From assembly GCA_020720625.1 (NCBI GenBank), contig DYOH01000024.1:1-43890 (forward strand): a stretch of DNA of 43,890 nucleotides, given 5' to 3'. Below the pieces are notes generated by a model that saw only the letters and a list, made by a program, of their open reading frames with translations, was not told the DNA's origin and did no database searches. Below, in pieces: positions 1 to 8,382 of the stretch (the stretch's first letter is position 1; each line of letters opens with the position of its first letter). The DNA is from Acetofilamentum sp. Lineage in GTDB: Bacteria; Bacteroidota; Bacteroidia; Bacteroidales; DYOH01. The position numbers and the translations under genes are program-made.

Positions 1-20
1 CCGTAGCATAAATGCTACGG
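1..20. terminator. Perfect 9-bp hairpin at window edge
   Basis: CCGTAGCAT and ATGCTACGG form a perfect 9-bp stem around a 2-base loop. No long T-run follows directly on either strand, so it may be the end of a gene outside the window or part of a dispersed repeat. Only the hairpin itself is seen in the sequence. Confidence 0.4.
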
Positions 21-50
21 CTAATTATAAATATATCTCTTAAAAAAATA

Positions 51-303
51 CATGCGCCGTTCGGCTTAGGCTCCTTGCCTAAGTCGCCAATATTTTTCAT
101 GGCTTTTGCCATTATTTACATTGTTTTGCATAAAAAATCAACTTTTAAAATATCTGGTAAATTGTCTAAACTAGCATAATTTCGTGCACTCAAATATAAA
201 TATTCTACATCATTTATATTCTACATTTCATGTTTTTATTAATCAAGGCAAAGCCTTAAGAAATAGAACGTCTAAGGCAAGAGCCTGAGACGAACGTGGG
301 ATG
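51..303. repeat. ~250-bp element with diverged ~65-bp inverted ends
   Basis: The left arm (51-118) and the reverse complement of the right arm (239-303) align over about 65 bases, with roughly 78% identity in the outer 37 bases and one single-base gap there. Each arm carries its own small palindrome of the CTTAGGC...GCCTAAG type. The interior (119-238) is AT-rich, has a short direct repeat (TATTCTACAT) and no plausible gene. The right arm ends just where similarity to a LytTR response regulator begins, so this looks like a non-autonomous insertion or a rearrangement endpoint. No target-site duplication can be shown, because nothing left of the element looks like the missing part of the gene. 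Confidence 0.55.
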
Positions 304-821
304 TGGATTTCGAAATTATTTTTACCAACGCTTATAGCCAATATGCTTTAAAAGCTTTCGAAGTTTCGGCAGTCGATTATTTGCTAAAACCTATTCAAAT
401 TTCCAAATTGGAGGCAAGTATCGAAAAACTTAAAAAAAAACTCATTGTTGTAACCATGCAAAAGCGATTAGAGTTACTAAAGGAGAACTTAAAGGAAGAA
501 ACCATTAAAAAAATTGCCTTGCCTGTTTCCGATGGACATCTATTCGTAAATATTGACCATATTATAAATTTTAACGCGGATGGGGCATACACAAAAGTAT
601 GCATTAAAAGCGGAGAATGTGTGTTGGTGAGTAAAAATCTAAAATATTTCGAAGATTTATTACAGCACCAAAGAAATTTTTTTAGACCTCACAGATCTTA
701 TATAATAAATCTTCATTTTTTAAAAAAGTATTCGCAAAACAATTCTTTGATAACGCTGGAGAACGATGAGAAAATAAGCATCGCTAAGTCTCAAAAGCAT
801 TATTTTGAGTTACTTATCTAA
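303..821 (+). pseudogene. 5'-truncated LytTR-family response regulator
   Basis: The first ~35 residues match only the last part of a receiver domain, including the conserved Ala-Tyr of the TNAYSQYALKAFE stretch and the Lys of the DYLLKP motif. The acidic pocket and phospho-acceptor Asp are absent. Residues ~70-172 are a full LytTR DNA-binding domain (HRSYIIN region near residue 130). A LytR/AlgR-type regulator is normally ~230-250 residues; this has 172 from a GTG codon, and the frame upstream hits a stop at 273. The truncation coincides with the end of the inverted-repeat element at 51-303. It may still make a free DNA-binding domain, but it cannot be controlled by phosphorylation. No partner histidine kinase is adjacent. 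Confidence 0.8.
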
Positions 822-860
822 GAACTTAAACTTTAAACCTAGGACCATTGATTATGTTGG

Positions 861-891
861 AGCAACTTACTGGGTTAAGTTGCTTTTTTTT
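861..891 (+). terminator. Rho-independent terminator of the LytTR remnant
   Basis: AGCAACTTA (861-869) pairs with TAAGTTGCT (876-884) around a 6-base loop and is followed by a run of eight T. It lies 40 bases after the LytTR stop. Confidence 0.85.
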
Positions 892-1051
892 GAATTTTCG
901 CTGTATATATTTTGAGATAAGTTTTTAATCCGGATAATTTCCATGGAGTGACGACTTATTCTTTTAAAAAAAATCTTTTCCTTTTCTGAACTTATATTCA
1001 TAAAATGAGATGTTTAAGTATAATGCAGGGAGGCTTTTATTTCTATGCAAC

Positions 1052-1084
1052 TTGCTGCAATGTAATTTTTTTTGTGTACATTTG
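1052..1084 (+). promoter_or_regulatory. Candidate Bacteroidota promoter for the LRR gene
   Basis: TACATTTG at 1077-1084 fits the -7 consensus TAnnTTTG, and TTG at 1052-1054 is 22 bases upstream, within the usual -33 spacing. It would leave a leader of about 145 bases. Apart from this and the terminator at 861-891, the 822-1235 gap shows nothing else recognisable. Confidence 0.45.
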
Positions 1085-1235
1085 AAATTCAATTTGAAGT
1101 ATAAAGCATAATAAATGTTGATTTTTATTGCTTCAAGTATGCAATTTTGAGATTATTCTTGAAAAATCCGTTTTTTTGATATTTGAAGAAACTGTTTTTT
1201 GTTGTATTTATGCCCATTAATTTATATTGTTTCAA

Positions 1236-4200
1236 ATGAAATTGCTTCAATTGCTTTCTGTAAAGTTTTCTTTACTCATTCTAATCACAATTACTCCTAT
1301 ATGGCTCAAATCTCAAGTATTTCAGAGCGATTTAGATGCATTAAAAAGCTTATATTATGCCACCGGAGGCGATCAATGGCATAATAAAACCAATTGGGAT
1401 ATGAATGCCGACCAGAATGATGTAAATAATTCATGGTATGGCATAACCGTAGAAAATTTCAGAATTACAAAAATAAAACTGGCGGCCAATAATCTCAACG
1501 GACATATTCCCGAAGAAATAGAAAACCTTGAAATGCTTCAATATTTTGATATTAGTCAGAACGATGTTGATTCGATTTCGATAGATGCTGACATACTCGT
1601 TCATATAGATACACTTTTGCTTTCTTATAACGAATTTGTAAATTTTCCTGTTGTAGTTTGTAATTATGATAGTTTGCGTGTGCTCGAAATAAGTTTAAAC
1701 AAATTGACCCAAATACCGCCGGAAATTGGCCAATTAAAATTATTGCAAACTTTAAAACTTAATTCCAACAAAATAAAATCTATTCCATCAGAAATTAAGG
1801 AATTAAAGCAGTTGCGCGAACTAGATATTAGTAATAATCCGCTAAAAATGCTTATTTCTGAAATATATTCTTTATCTAATCTGATTTCTCTGAATGCATC
1901 TAACGATTCACTCTCTCAAATCTCACCTTCAATTAAAAATTTAAAACTCCAAAAACTTAATTTGTCTTATAATCAGTTAGACTCAATTCCGGCTGATTTG
2001 GTTAATATTAGTACTTTAAATAATATCGATTTCAGTCATAATAAAATCAAGTCTTTAGCATTTGGGTTTAGCTCATTTTTTGCCTTGGAGGTGCTCAATT
2101 TGTCGTATAACCAGATAACGCAATTTCCGGGAGGACTAACGGGAGCCACTTTTTTAAAGGAGTTGCAAGTGCAGAATAATCAAATCTCAAATTGCGAAAA
2201 TCTTTCGGCATCGATTATGCTCAGTAGATTAAATTTGGAAAATAACCGATTGTCTTTCAATAATCTTGATAGTCTGAAAATTGATTGGAGTTTGCTCTCT
2301 TTTTCCACAATTAGTCCGCAGGCATATCTTCCAATCATAAAATCTTATCAAACCGATAAGTTAAAACTACAGGTTGATGCTTTGGGTGATAGAAATGTTT
2401 ATCAATGGTATAAAAATTTTGAACCAATTGACGGACAAAATTCGGGTGTAATTCTGGTAGATACTACTCAGAGTGCTGTTTACCAATGCCTTGTTAGCGA
2501 TGCTTATTATCCGCGACTAATTTTACAATCGGATGCTGTGGGCTTAAAAATTGTAAACGGTGTTTTGGCCGGAGATTACTTGGCTTTAGTCGATTTGTAT
2601 AACGCTACCGGAGGTGAAAACTGGTTCTCGAATGCAAATTGGCTCAGCAGCGATTCTGTTCAGCTATGGAAAGGCTTGAGCGTAAAAAATTATCGTGTGT
2701 CTTCAATAAATCTGGCTAATAATAATTTAATGGGTACATTGCCCGAAACTTTGGGTAATCTGAATGCCTGCGAAACACTTACGCTATCAAATAATAAGCT
2801 AAACAACCTTGGCTCAGGAATTGGAAATTTATCTGCATTAATGCGCTTGGATGTGAGCAATAATCTATTATCCAATATTCCTTCAACGATTGGAGAGCTT
2901 AAGAAGCTTGAGATTTTGTTGCTCAACAAAAATTCAATCAGCGAATTACCTACTGAAATTGGTGGTCTGGCGGCTTTGCAAACACTTAATATTGCTTATA
3001 ATCAACTTCGCACTATACCATCGCAAATTGGAGCCATCTCTCTTTTAAAATATCTCGAATTGAATAATAATTTTCTTAGTAGTTTTCCCCCCGAAATTGG
3101 GTTGTTAAATAGTTTATGGAAATTAAATGCTGCTAATAATCTATTGGATTCTATTCCGTCGGAATTAGGTGGTATGCCAGAATTATTAATGCTATATCTG
3201 AATAATAATCAAATTACGCATTTGCCTTCGCTCAAAAATATGCATAAAATTTCCCGGATTTATCTCGCCGATAATTATCTCGATTTTTCTGACTTTGATG
3301 CCGATAGTTTGGCTTTTGATACATTATTAGAAGCAATATATTATCCTCAGAAAAATATAGAATTATTGGTAAATCGAAATACCGAAAACTATGTTTTGAG
3401 TGTTGCCGTTGGTGGAATAAATAACCAATATCAATGGTTTAGTGATAGCATGGCTATCGACGCACAAGTTACTGATAATCTGGTAATAGCGCTAAATGAA
3501 AAGGCCGTTTTTTATGCGAATGTACAAAATGCCGCATATCCTCTGTTAACGTTAAAAACAGCGGGTATTCACTTTCCATCGCAAATTCCGGTTAATGAGT
3601 ATAATGCTTTGCTTGAGCTCTACAATACTTGCAATGGCGATTTATGGACTGATAACACTAACTGGCTTAGCAGCGCACCCGCAGATGAGTGGTTTGGCGT
3701 AAATGTCATTAATTATGAGGTTAAGTCTGTTTTATTGCCAAATAATCAGTTGTTGGGTTTTATTCCGGTTGAAATTGGTCAGCTTACCGGGCTACAATCT
3801 CTCGATTTGAGTAATAATCAACTTAGCGGTACGCTGCCATCGTCAATAGGCCTTTTAAACAATCTGCAAACCCTCGGTTTATCGAATAATAGCATTCAGG
3901 GCGAAGTTCCTGCTGATATAAAAAACATGGCAGCACTTAGCAATTTGTATTTGCAACATAACGAATTTACCCAATTGCCCAATTTGGCAGGTATGTCAAA
4001 ACTTGAGCAAGTAAATGTGGCATATAATAAACTTGGGTTCGACGATTTGGAAGCTAATATTTTTATGCAGGCAACATCTTTTATTTACAGTCCGCAAGAT
4101 ACTTTTGGCCTTTCTAAGGAATATATCAGGTTTGAAGGAGAACAACTTTTTCTGGAAATATTTACCGATGGATATTTTAATCTTTATCAATGGTACAAGG

Positions 4201-4847
4201 ATGGTGAGATACTAGCAAACCAAAATAATAATTCTTTGCAAATACAGCATTTTGCTTTTCAGGATATTGGTATTTATCATTGTGTTGTAAGCAATTCGTT
4301 GGTGCCCGATTTGGCGCTTATTTCTGCATCAATGGTGGTTAATCAGCTTTTCAAAATAAAGTTTTTTATTTCGGATGCCAAAGGTTTGGTTAAAAATGCG
4401 CAGGTTGAACTGGAGAACTATGGTCAAAAACTTAGCAATATTGTTGGTGAGGCACAGTTCGATAGCATTGCTGCCGGTTCCGAATTGGGTTATCAGATTA
4501 ATGCATCGGGGCACTATACTTTTTCTGATGATTTATTGCTTGATAATCAGGATTTAAGTATTAATGTATATTTGGGTATTACCGATATTGCCAAATATGG
4601 CGAAATGCTTATCTCAGTATTTCCTAATCCGATTTCTGATGTTTTGGAAATAAAATTTGCTGGAGTGCAAAATACCGGAAATTGGCAATTACACATTTTG
4701 GATATTAACGGAAAGATTTTGCTCACTGAATCTTTTGTTGCACCTGCACATCGCTTCAATTTGCAAAATCTTTCCTCAGGAATTTATTTTTTAGTACTAA
4801 AATCGTCCGATGGTGAAATAATCAGACACAAAGTACAGAAAATGTAA
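1236..4847 (+). CDS. Triplicated LRR / Ig-like surface protein with T9SS sorting domain
   Basis: Secreted or surface-anchored protein of 1203 residues. I chose the ATG at 1236 over the in-frame TTG at 1227 because it opens a normal signal peptide (MKLL..., hydrophobic to residue ~24, cleavage near LKSQ). Three modules follow, starting near residues 31, 446 and 787. Each opens with an LRR cap of the 'LYxATGGxxW...NWL' type, continues with leucine-rich repeats (xxLxxLxLxxNxLxxIPxxI), and ends in an Ig-like segment carrying YQWY/YQWF (near 389, 731 and 984). Residues ~1039-1115 resemble a carboxypeptidase-regulatory-like beta domain. Residues ~1126-1203 (FPNP...GIYFL) are a type A Por/T9SS sorting domain. 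A role in adhesion or protein binding is inferred; the partner is unknown. It converges on the next gene with one base between the stops. Confidence 0.9.
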   Translation: MKLLQLLSVKFSLLILITITPIWLKSQVFQSDLDALKSLYYATGGDQWHNKTNWDMNADQNDVNNSWYGITVENFRITKIKLAANNLNGHIPEEIENLEMLQYFDISQNDVDSISIDADILVHIDTLLLSYNEFVNFPVVVCNYDSLRVLEISLNKLTQIPPEIGQLKLLQTLKLNSNKIKSIPSEIKELKQLRELDISNNPLKMLISEIYSLSNLISLNASNDSLSQISPSIKNLKLQKLNLSYNQLDSIPADLVNISTLNNIDFSHNKIKSLAFGFSSFFALEVLNLSYNQITQFPGGLTGATFLKELQVQNNQISNCENLSASIMLSRLNLENNRLSFNNLDSLKIDWSLLSFSTISPQAYLPIIKSYQTDKLKLQVDALGDRNVYQWYKNFEPIDGQNSGVILVDTTQSAVYQCLVSDAYYPRLILQSDAVGLKIVNGVLAGDYLALVDLYNATGGENWFSNANWLSSDSVQLWKGLSVKNYRVSSINLANNNLMGTLPETLGNLNACETLTLSNNKLNNLGSGIGNLSALMRLDVSNNLLSNIPSTIGELKKLEILLLNKNSISELPTEIGGLAALQTLNIAYNQLRTIPSQIGAISLLKYLELNNNFLSSFPPEIGLLNSLWKLNAANNLLDSIPSELGGMPELLMLYLNNNQITHLPSLKNMHKISRIYLADNYLDFSDFDADSLAFDTLLEAIYYPQKNIELLVNRNTENYVLSVAVGGINNQYQWFSDSMAIDAQVTDNLVIALNEKAVFYANVQNAAYPLLTLKTAGIHFPSQIPVNEYNALLELYNTCNGDLWTDNTNWLSSAPADEWFGVNVINYEVKSVLLPNNQLLGFIPVEIGQLTGLQSLDLSNNQLSGTLPSSIGLLNNLQTLGLSNNSIQGEVPADIKNMAALSNLYLQHNEFTQLPNLAGMSKLEQVNVAYNKLGFDDLEANIFMQATSFIYSPQDTFGLSKEYIRFEGEQLFLEIFTDGYFNLYQWYKDGEILANQNNNSLQIQHFAFQDIGIYHCVVSNSLVPDLALISASMVVNQLFKIKFFISDAKGLVKNAQVELENYGQKLSNIVGEAQFDSIAAGSELGYQINASGHYTFSDDLLLDNQDLSINVYLGITDIAKYGEMLISVFPNPISDVLEIKFAGVQNTGNWQLHILDINGKILLTESFVAPAHRFNLQNLSSGIYFLVLKSSDGEIIRHKVQKM

Positions 4848-4848
4848 T

Positions 4849-6837
4849 CTACTGAACGATAACGGTATTTCCAGCTTTTTCTTCTTTTATTTTTTTTGCC
4901 TGAATTTCCTTATCTACTGAGCTTTGCATTTTTTGAATGTACTTTTCTTTAAATGTTGCATCAGATTCTATCTGACTGAAAAAAGGATGGTTTTTTACGT
5001 CTATACCGTTTTCGGCCAGTTTTTGTTTGGCTAATTCAATTCCTTCGTTTAGCTGTTTTTCTGTAAGTCTGTACAAATATACTGTGCGGGGTTGTTCTAA
5101 TATATTCTCGGCACAGGCAGTAACTTTAATATTTTGAGGCTCCGCCCCTAAAAGAGCTTTTTCGATGCGCTCCAATCTGGCTTTTAAGTCTCGTATTTCA
5201 GCATCTTGCTTATCAATTTGGGCTTGTTGCTTTTCTACCAATATGGCTATATCGTTGGCATTGATTCCTACAGCCACCAAAATAAGATTAAAAACTTCGT
5301 TTTTGGATTCCGACCATGCAATTCCAACAATATTTTTAAAATCTGCGGCTTTTAAGTTTTCGGGCTTAACGGCTATACCAAAACCATTGTTTTGTCGCGA
5401 AGGCAGAATATAATCACCTTTACTTACTTTACCCAAAACTTTTACTGGCACCTGGCCCATAAAGGCTACTTTTTCGTATAGATGTTCCTCGTTTTTAGGT
5501 GGCATATTTCCGAGCACAATAGGAGTGGTAGAAATAACCATCTGATTTTCTGCTCCCGCAGTTTCGTAGCCAATAGAACCACCCTTAACTCCTACAATAT
5601 CGCCTGGCTGGAAATTTATGCTTTGGCTCGCTTTTGGAAGCCATTCGGCATAATCACCGGCCCCCGATTCGTAGGTGATACCAATATTGGATTTGGCAAA
5701 TACTTCGTAGGTTGTTAAATCTGTGATGGCAGCCGCCTCGTTGATACCTGCCGAAACTAAATTGGCTGTTTTTAGCACTAAATTTACTATTGCTGCAGGA
5801 ATAAGAGATGGTACAGGCGGACATGCCACAGCGCCTAAGCCTGCGCAGGCATTGGCCGATGTGCTTGCTGCGGTTAAATCTATAACTGCTTGTACTTCTT
5901 CGGCAATGGATATTCCTAAATCGATAGAGGATGTAACGATGCCTGTTGAGAGTAAAGTGGTTTGAACAATATACTCTGGCGATGAGTTGAGTTCGTCAAC
6001 GGTTTGTCCTTCTATGCGGCCTTGTATTCCGGAATTATCCCAAAACGAAATGTAGTTGTTGCTGTTGGACCTGCTGGAGTTTACGTTTATGGCAATTCCC
6101 TGGTTGCTGCCTTCAATTATTAAGGGGTACGATGCTTTTTCATTGTCGTTGCCGCTTAAATTGGGCGAAATTGTCATTTGACCGCTAAATAGACTTGTTC
6201 CTGCAACGTTTACAGCATTATTTAATTGGCTTATTCCTTCAACTTGCAGTTGGTCGTTAAGTCGGGTAATTCCGGCTACATTGGCAGAGCCTAATACGGT
6301 TAATGAGTCGCCAATGTCTACTGTTTCGGTTATGCTAGCTCTTGCGTTTACGGTTAAATCTGATTGCAGCGTGCTTTCTCCATCTATTATCATGCTACCT
6401 GTTGCTGTAATATTTCTATGGTACGCATACGGTACAAAATTCAGTGTATCTATACTGAAATCTTCGAATTCCCATTGGCTTAAATCTAAATTTATTTCTA
6501 CCCGAAGCATTTTCACCTGGCCTTCCCAGTCGATGTCGCTAAATACTCCGGGACTTAGCGTGGTAGGGTTTCCCCAGCCAATAATCAAGTGTATCATCCC
6601 GTATTCGTCGGTTTTGGTTTGATGCTCTTCCTGATAATCAATTCCATTGAACTGATTCAGTATCGAAAATCGAATTGCTAATTCTTTGTCTGGAAGGTAA
6701 TTTCCTTGAATATCCACTCCTGGCAATTCTTCCGGATTTTTATCTATTACAACCGCCTGATAGCTTATACCCTGACTTTGGGAAAACATGTTGGTAACAA
6801 GAAACAAGAAGACGATAAGCGAAATTATTTTTTTCAT
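4849..6837 (-). CDS. Secreted tail-fibre-like protein with peptidase_G2-type C-terminal module
   Basis: 662 residues with an N-terminal signal peptide (ends near VTNMFSQ). Residues ~23-125 match the Bacteroidota N-terminal domain that starts 'ISYQAVV' and contains 'YGMIHLIIG'. Residues ~140-250 are repetitive beta-helix-like strands (SLTVLGSANVAG-like). Near 393 is GDYAEWLP, followed by a long hydrophobic beta region typical of the intramolecular-chaperone/peptidase_G2 (IMC) family of phage tail spikes. A coiled coil rich in Q/K/E lies at ~530-560, with a charged C-terminus after it. The protein is probably a trimeric surface fibre; whether it self-cleaves cannot be judged without locating the Ser/Lys dyad. 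It is the last gene of a three-gene minus-strand operon, 22 bases after the barrel gene. Confidence 0.7.
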   Translation of the reverse strand: MKKIISLIVFLFLVTNMFSQSQGISYQAVVIDKNPEELPGVDIQGNYLPDKELAIRFSILNQFNGIDYQEEHQTKTDEYGMIHLIIGWGNPTTLSPGVFSDIDWEGQVKMLRVEINLDLSQWEFEDFSIDTLNFVPYAYHRNITATGSMIIDGESTLQSDLTVNARASITETVDIGDSLTVLGSANVAGITRLNDQLQVEGISQLNNAVNVAGTSLFSGQMTISPNLSGNDNEKASYPLIIEGSNQGIAINVNSSRSNSNNYISFWDNSGIQGRIEGQTVDELNSSPEYIVQTTLLSTGIVTSSIDLGISIAEEVQAVIDLTAASTSANACAGLGAVACPPVPSLIPAAIVNLVLKTANLVSAGINEAAAITDLTTYEVFAKSNIGITYESGAGDYAEWLPKASQSINFQPGDIVGVKGGSIGYETAGAENQMVISTTPIVLGNMPPKNEEHLYEKVAFMGQVPVKVLGKVSKGDYILPSRQNNGFGIAVKPENLKAADFKNIVGIAWSESKNEVFNLILVAVGINANDIAILVEKQQAQIDKQDAEIRDLKARLERIEKALLGAEPQNIKVTACAENILEQPRTVYLYRLTEKQLNEGIELAKQKLAENGIDVKNHPFFSQIESDATFKEKYIQKMQSSVDKEIQAKKIKEEKAGNTVIVQ

Positions 6838-6859
6838 TGTTGCGATGTTTTATTTGTAT

Positions 6860-7537
6860 TTACCATTTTTGATAGCGAAGATTAACCGAAAATCCAAAAC
6901 TTATTGTATGGGTAATCAAATTAAGTTTTTCTTTTTCCGGAAATTTTGATTTAAATACGGAGAAACCTCTGCCATATTGATAGGTTCCAAATACAGAAAT
7001 TGATTTTGATGGATAATATACTAAGCCCATGGTGCCATTAGCAAATAAAAAGGGTTTGTCGAACTGCTCAATGCCTTTTAGATTATATATTTGGCCATTA
7101 ATAGTTTGTATGCCATGAACTAAAAAATCGGTGCTTGTACTGGCTTGGATCAGAATGGTAAATCCATGATTTTTGTTTACGTTGTTGTAATTAAAATAGG
7201 AGCCTTCGCGCAGAAATTCATATCCAAAGCCCAAGCCTGTGCTCACATAGTTTAAATCCCATGCGTAATAGTTGTCTAAGATAGAATTGCTTCCTAATGA
7301 GCTGTATTTATTGTAGTTAGATTGTAACAACATATATACGGCTGTTTCTTTGAAATAGTACTTATAGGCTAGTCCGAGGTGAATATTGGTGCCGGGTTCG
7401 AGATTTTGCAAAGGCTCATTTTCTGAATTATGATAATCGAATTGAGATATTACCTTACCAAATTCGAAATCGAGTTGCTGTGCATCACTTAAAGTGCCCG
7501 AAACGATTAAAACTAACAGGATAAATATTCGTTTCAT
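6860..7537 (-). CDS. Outer-membrane beta-barrel-like protein
   Basis: 225 residues with a signal peptide (MKRIFILLVLIVSGTLSDAQ). The rest alternates hydrophobic and polar residues with many aromatic positions, and ends in a strand finishing LRYQKW, as in small outer-membrane barrels. I do not recognise a named family; it resembles the generic porin-like barrels common in Bacteroidota. It sits between a small T9SS protein and the fibre-like protein in the same operon, so it may anchor or export one of them, but that is inference. Confidence 0.6.
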   Translation of the reverse strand: MKRIFILLVLIVSGTLSDAQQLDFEFGKVISQFDYHNSENEPLQNLEPGTNIHLGLAYKYYFKETAVYMLLQSNYNKYSSLGSNSILDNYYAWDLNYVSTGLGFGYEFLREGSYFNYNNVNKNHGFTILIQASTSTDFLVHGIQTINGQIYNLKGIEQFDKPFLFANGTMGLVYYPSKSISVFGTYQYGRGFSVFKSKFPEKEKLNLITHTISFGFSVNLRYQKW

Positions 7538-7605
7538 TTTGTTGATGGTTTTTAGGTTTATAATTTTTATTTGGATATATTTTTTATTATCGTTGAATGT
7601 TGTTT

Positions 7606-8109
7606 CTATCTGATGATTTTTAGAGCCCTATTTCCCATATTTGTTTGCACATGCATAATGTAGCATCCTGGCACTTTGGAATGCAAATCTACGGTAATTT
7701 GTGTTTCCTGATTATAATTCTGGTGCATTAATTTCTGACCGCTAATGGAATAAAGGCTCCATGATTCTATGTGGATGTTTTGGGTTGTTTTTATCAGAAA
7801 TCGATTTGAATTTGCTATGGCATAAACACTTATATCTGTTGCAATTGTTTTTTTTATGTTCTTATTATCAAGTTGTGGAAAAATATAACCTTGTATTACA
7901 TCATATTTTTTTGAGCTAATACAACCAACAATGCCATTCTGACCAATATTTTGTTGAATTATTGTGTTATTTGCGTAAATATGGCTTGATTTACAAACTC
8001 CTAACGCAGATTTTTGTTTGCTGCTTATTTGTGCTAATAGGTTTGATGGAAAAATGAAGAGAACTCCTAACAATAGCATTAACTTGAATTCTAAAAATCT
8101 ATTTTTCAT
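7606..8109 (-). CDS. Small secreted protein with T9SS type A sorting domain
   Basis: 167 residues. Signal peptide at 1-27 (ends LLAQ), then a short region (~28-85) containing 'IGQNGIVG...VIQGYIFPQ', which looks like a degenerate form of the 'sysiGQ...aqGvQqpy' segment seen in short Bacteroidota T9SS proteins. Residues ~90-167 are a Por secretion tail (ISVYAIANSNRF ... SLYSISGQ ... CYIMHVQ). Almost half of the mature protein is therefore the sorting signal, so it may be a minimal cell-surface adaptor. It is the first gene of the minus-strand operon 8109-4849. A MITE lies only 55 bases upstream of its start and could affect its expression. Confidence 0.75.
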   Translation of the reverse strand: MKNRFLEFKLMLLLGVLFIFPSNLLAQISSKQKSALGVCKSSHIYANNTIIQQNIGQNGIVGCISSKKYDVIQGYIFPQLDNKNIKKTIATDISVYAIANSNRFLIKTTQNIHIESWSLYSISGQKLMHQNYNQETQITVDLHSKVPGCYIMHVQTNMGNRALKIIR

Positions 8110-8164
8110 TGTTCAGTTTGTTTGATTAGTCAGGTATAAGTATTTAATTGATTATTAAATTAAT

Positions 8165-8295
8165 GAGTCTAGTTTAAAAACCCTGCCAGCGTTGATTTTT
8201 ATAAAATGCTGTAACTGTACTAAACAGTTTATAAGTCAATTAAGAAAACGCTGGCAGGGGTATAATCATTTTTTCAATCTTTTTAGACTGAACTC
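8165..8295. mobile_element. MITE copy 1 (131 bp)
   Basis: Flanked by the 6-bp direct repeat ATTAAT (8159-8164 and 8296-8301). The ends are imperfect terminal inverted repeats (GAGTCTAGTTTAAAAA against the complement of TTTTTAGACTGAACTC), with a second perfect inner inverted repeat CCCTGCCAGCGTT (8181-8193) / AACGCTGGCAGGG (8247-8259). An inner AACTG/CAGTT pair extends the fold. It contains no coding capacity. It differs from the copy at 14018-14149 by one substitution and one inserted G. It lies between the terminator of sucC and the start of the small T9SS gene. Confidence 0.88.
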
Positions 8296-8330
8296 ATTAA
8301 TGCTTAAAGGTACTGATTTATCTTCAAAAA

Positions 8331-8363
8331 AAAAAGGTTTACGATTTTTTCGTAAACCTTTTT
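8331..8363 (-). terminator. Terminator after sucC
   Basis: AAAAAGGTTTACG (8331-8343) pairs with CGTAAACCTTTTT (8351-8363) across a 7-base loop. A long A-run on the plus strand gives a T-run on the minus strand, 20 bases past the sucC stop. Confidence 0.85.
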
Positions 8364-8382
8364 GTTCTCGATTATATAATAA

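Noticed and set aside
4849-6837. Prophage tail-fibre locus
   Set aside because: No capsid, terminase, integrase or other tail genes are nearby; neighbours are T9SS and outer-membrane genes with signal peptides.
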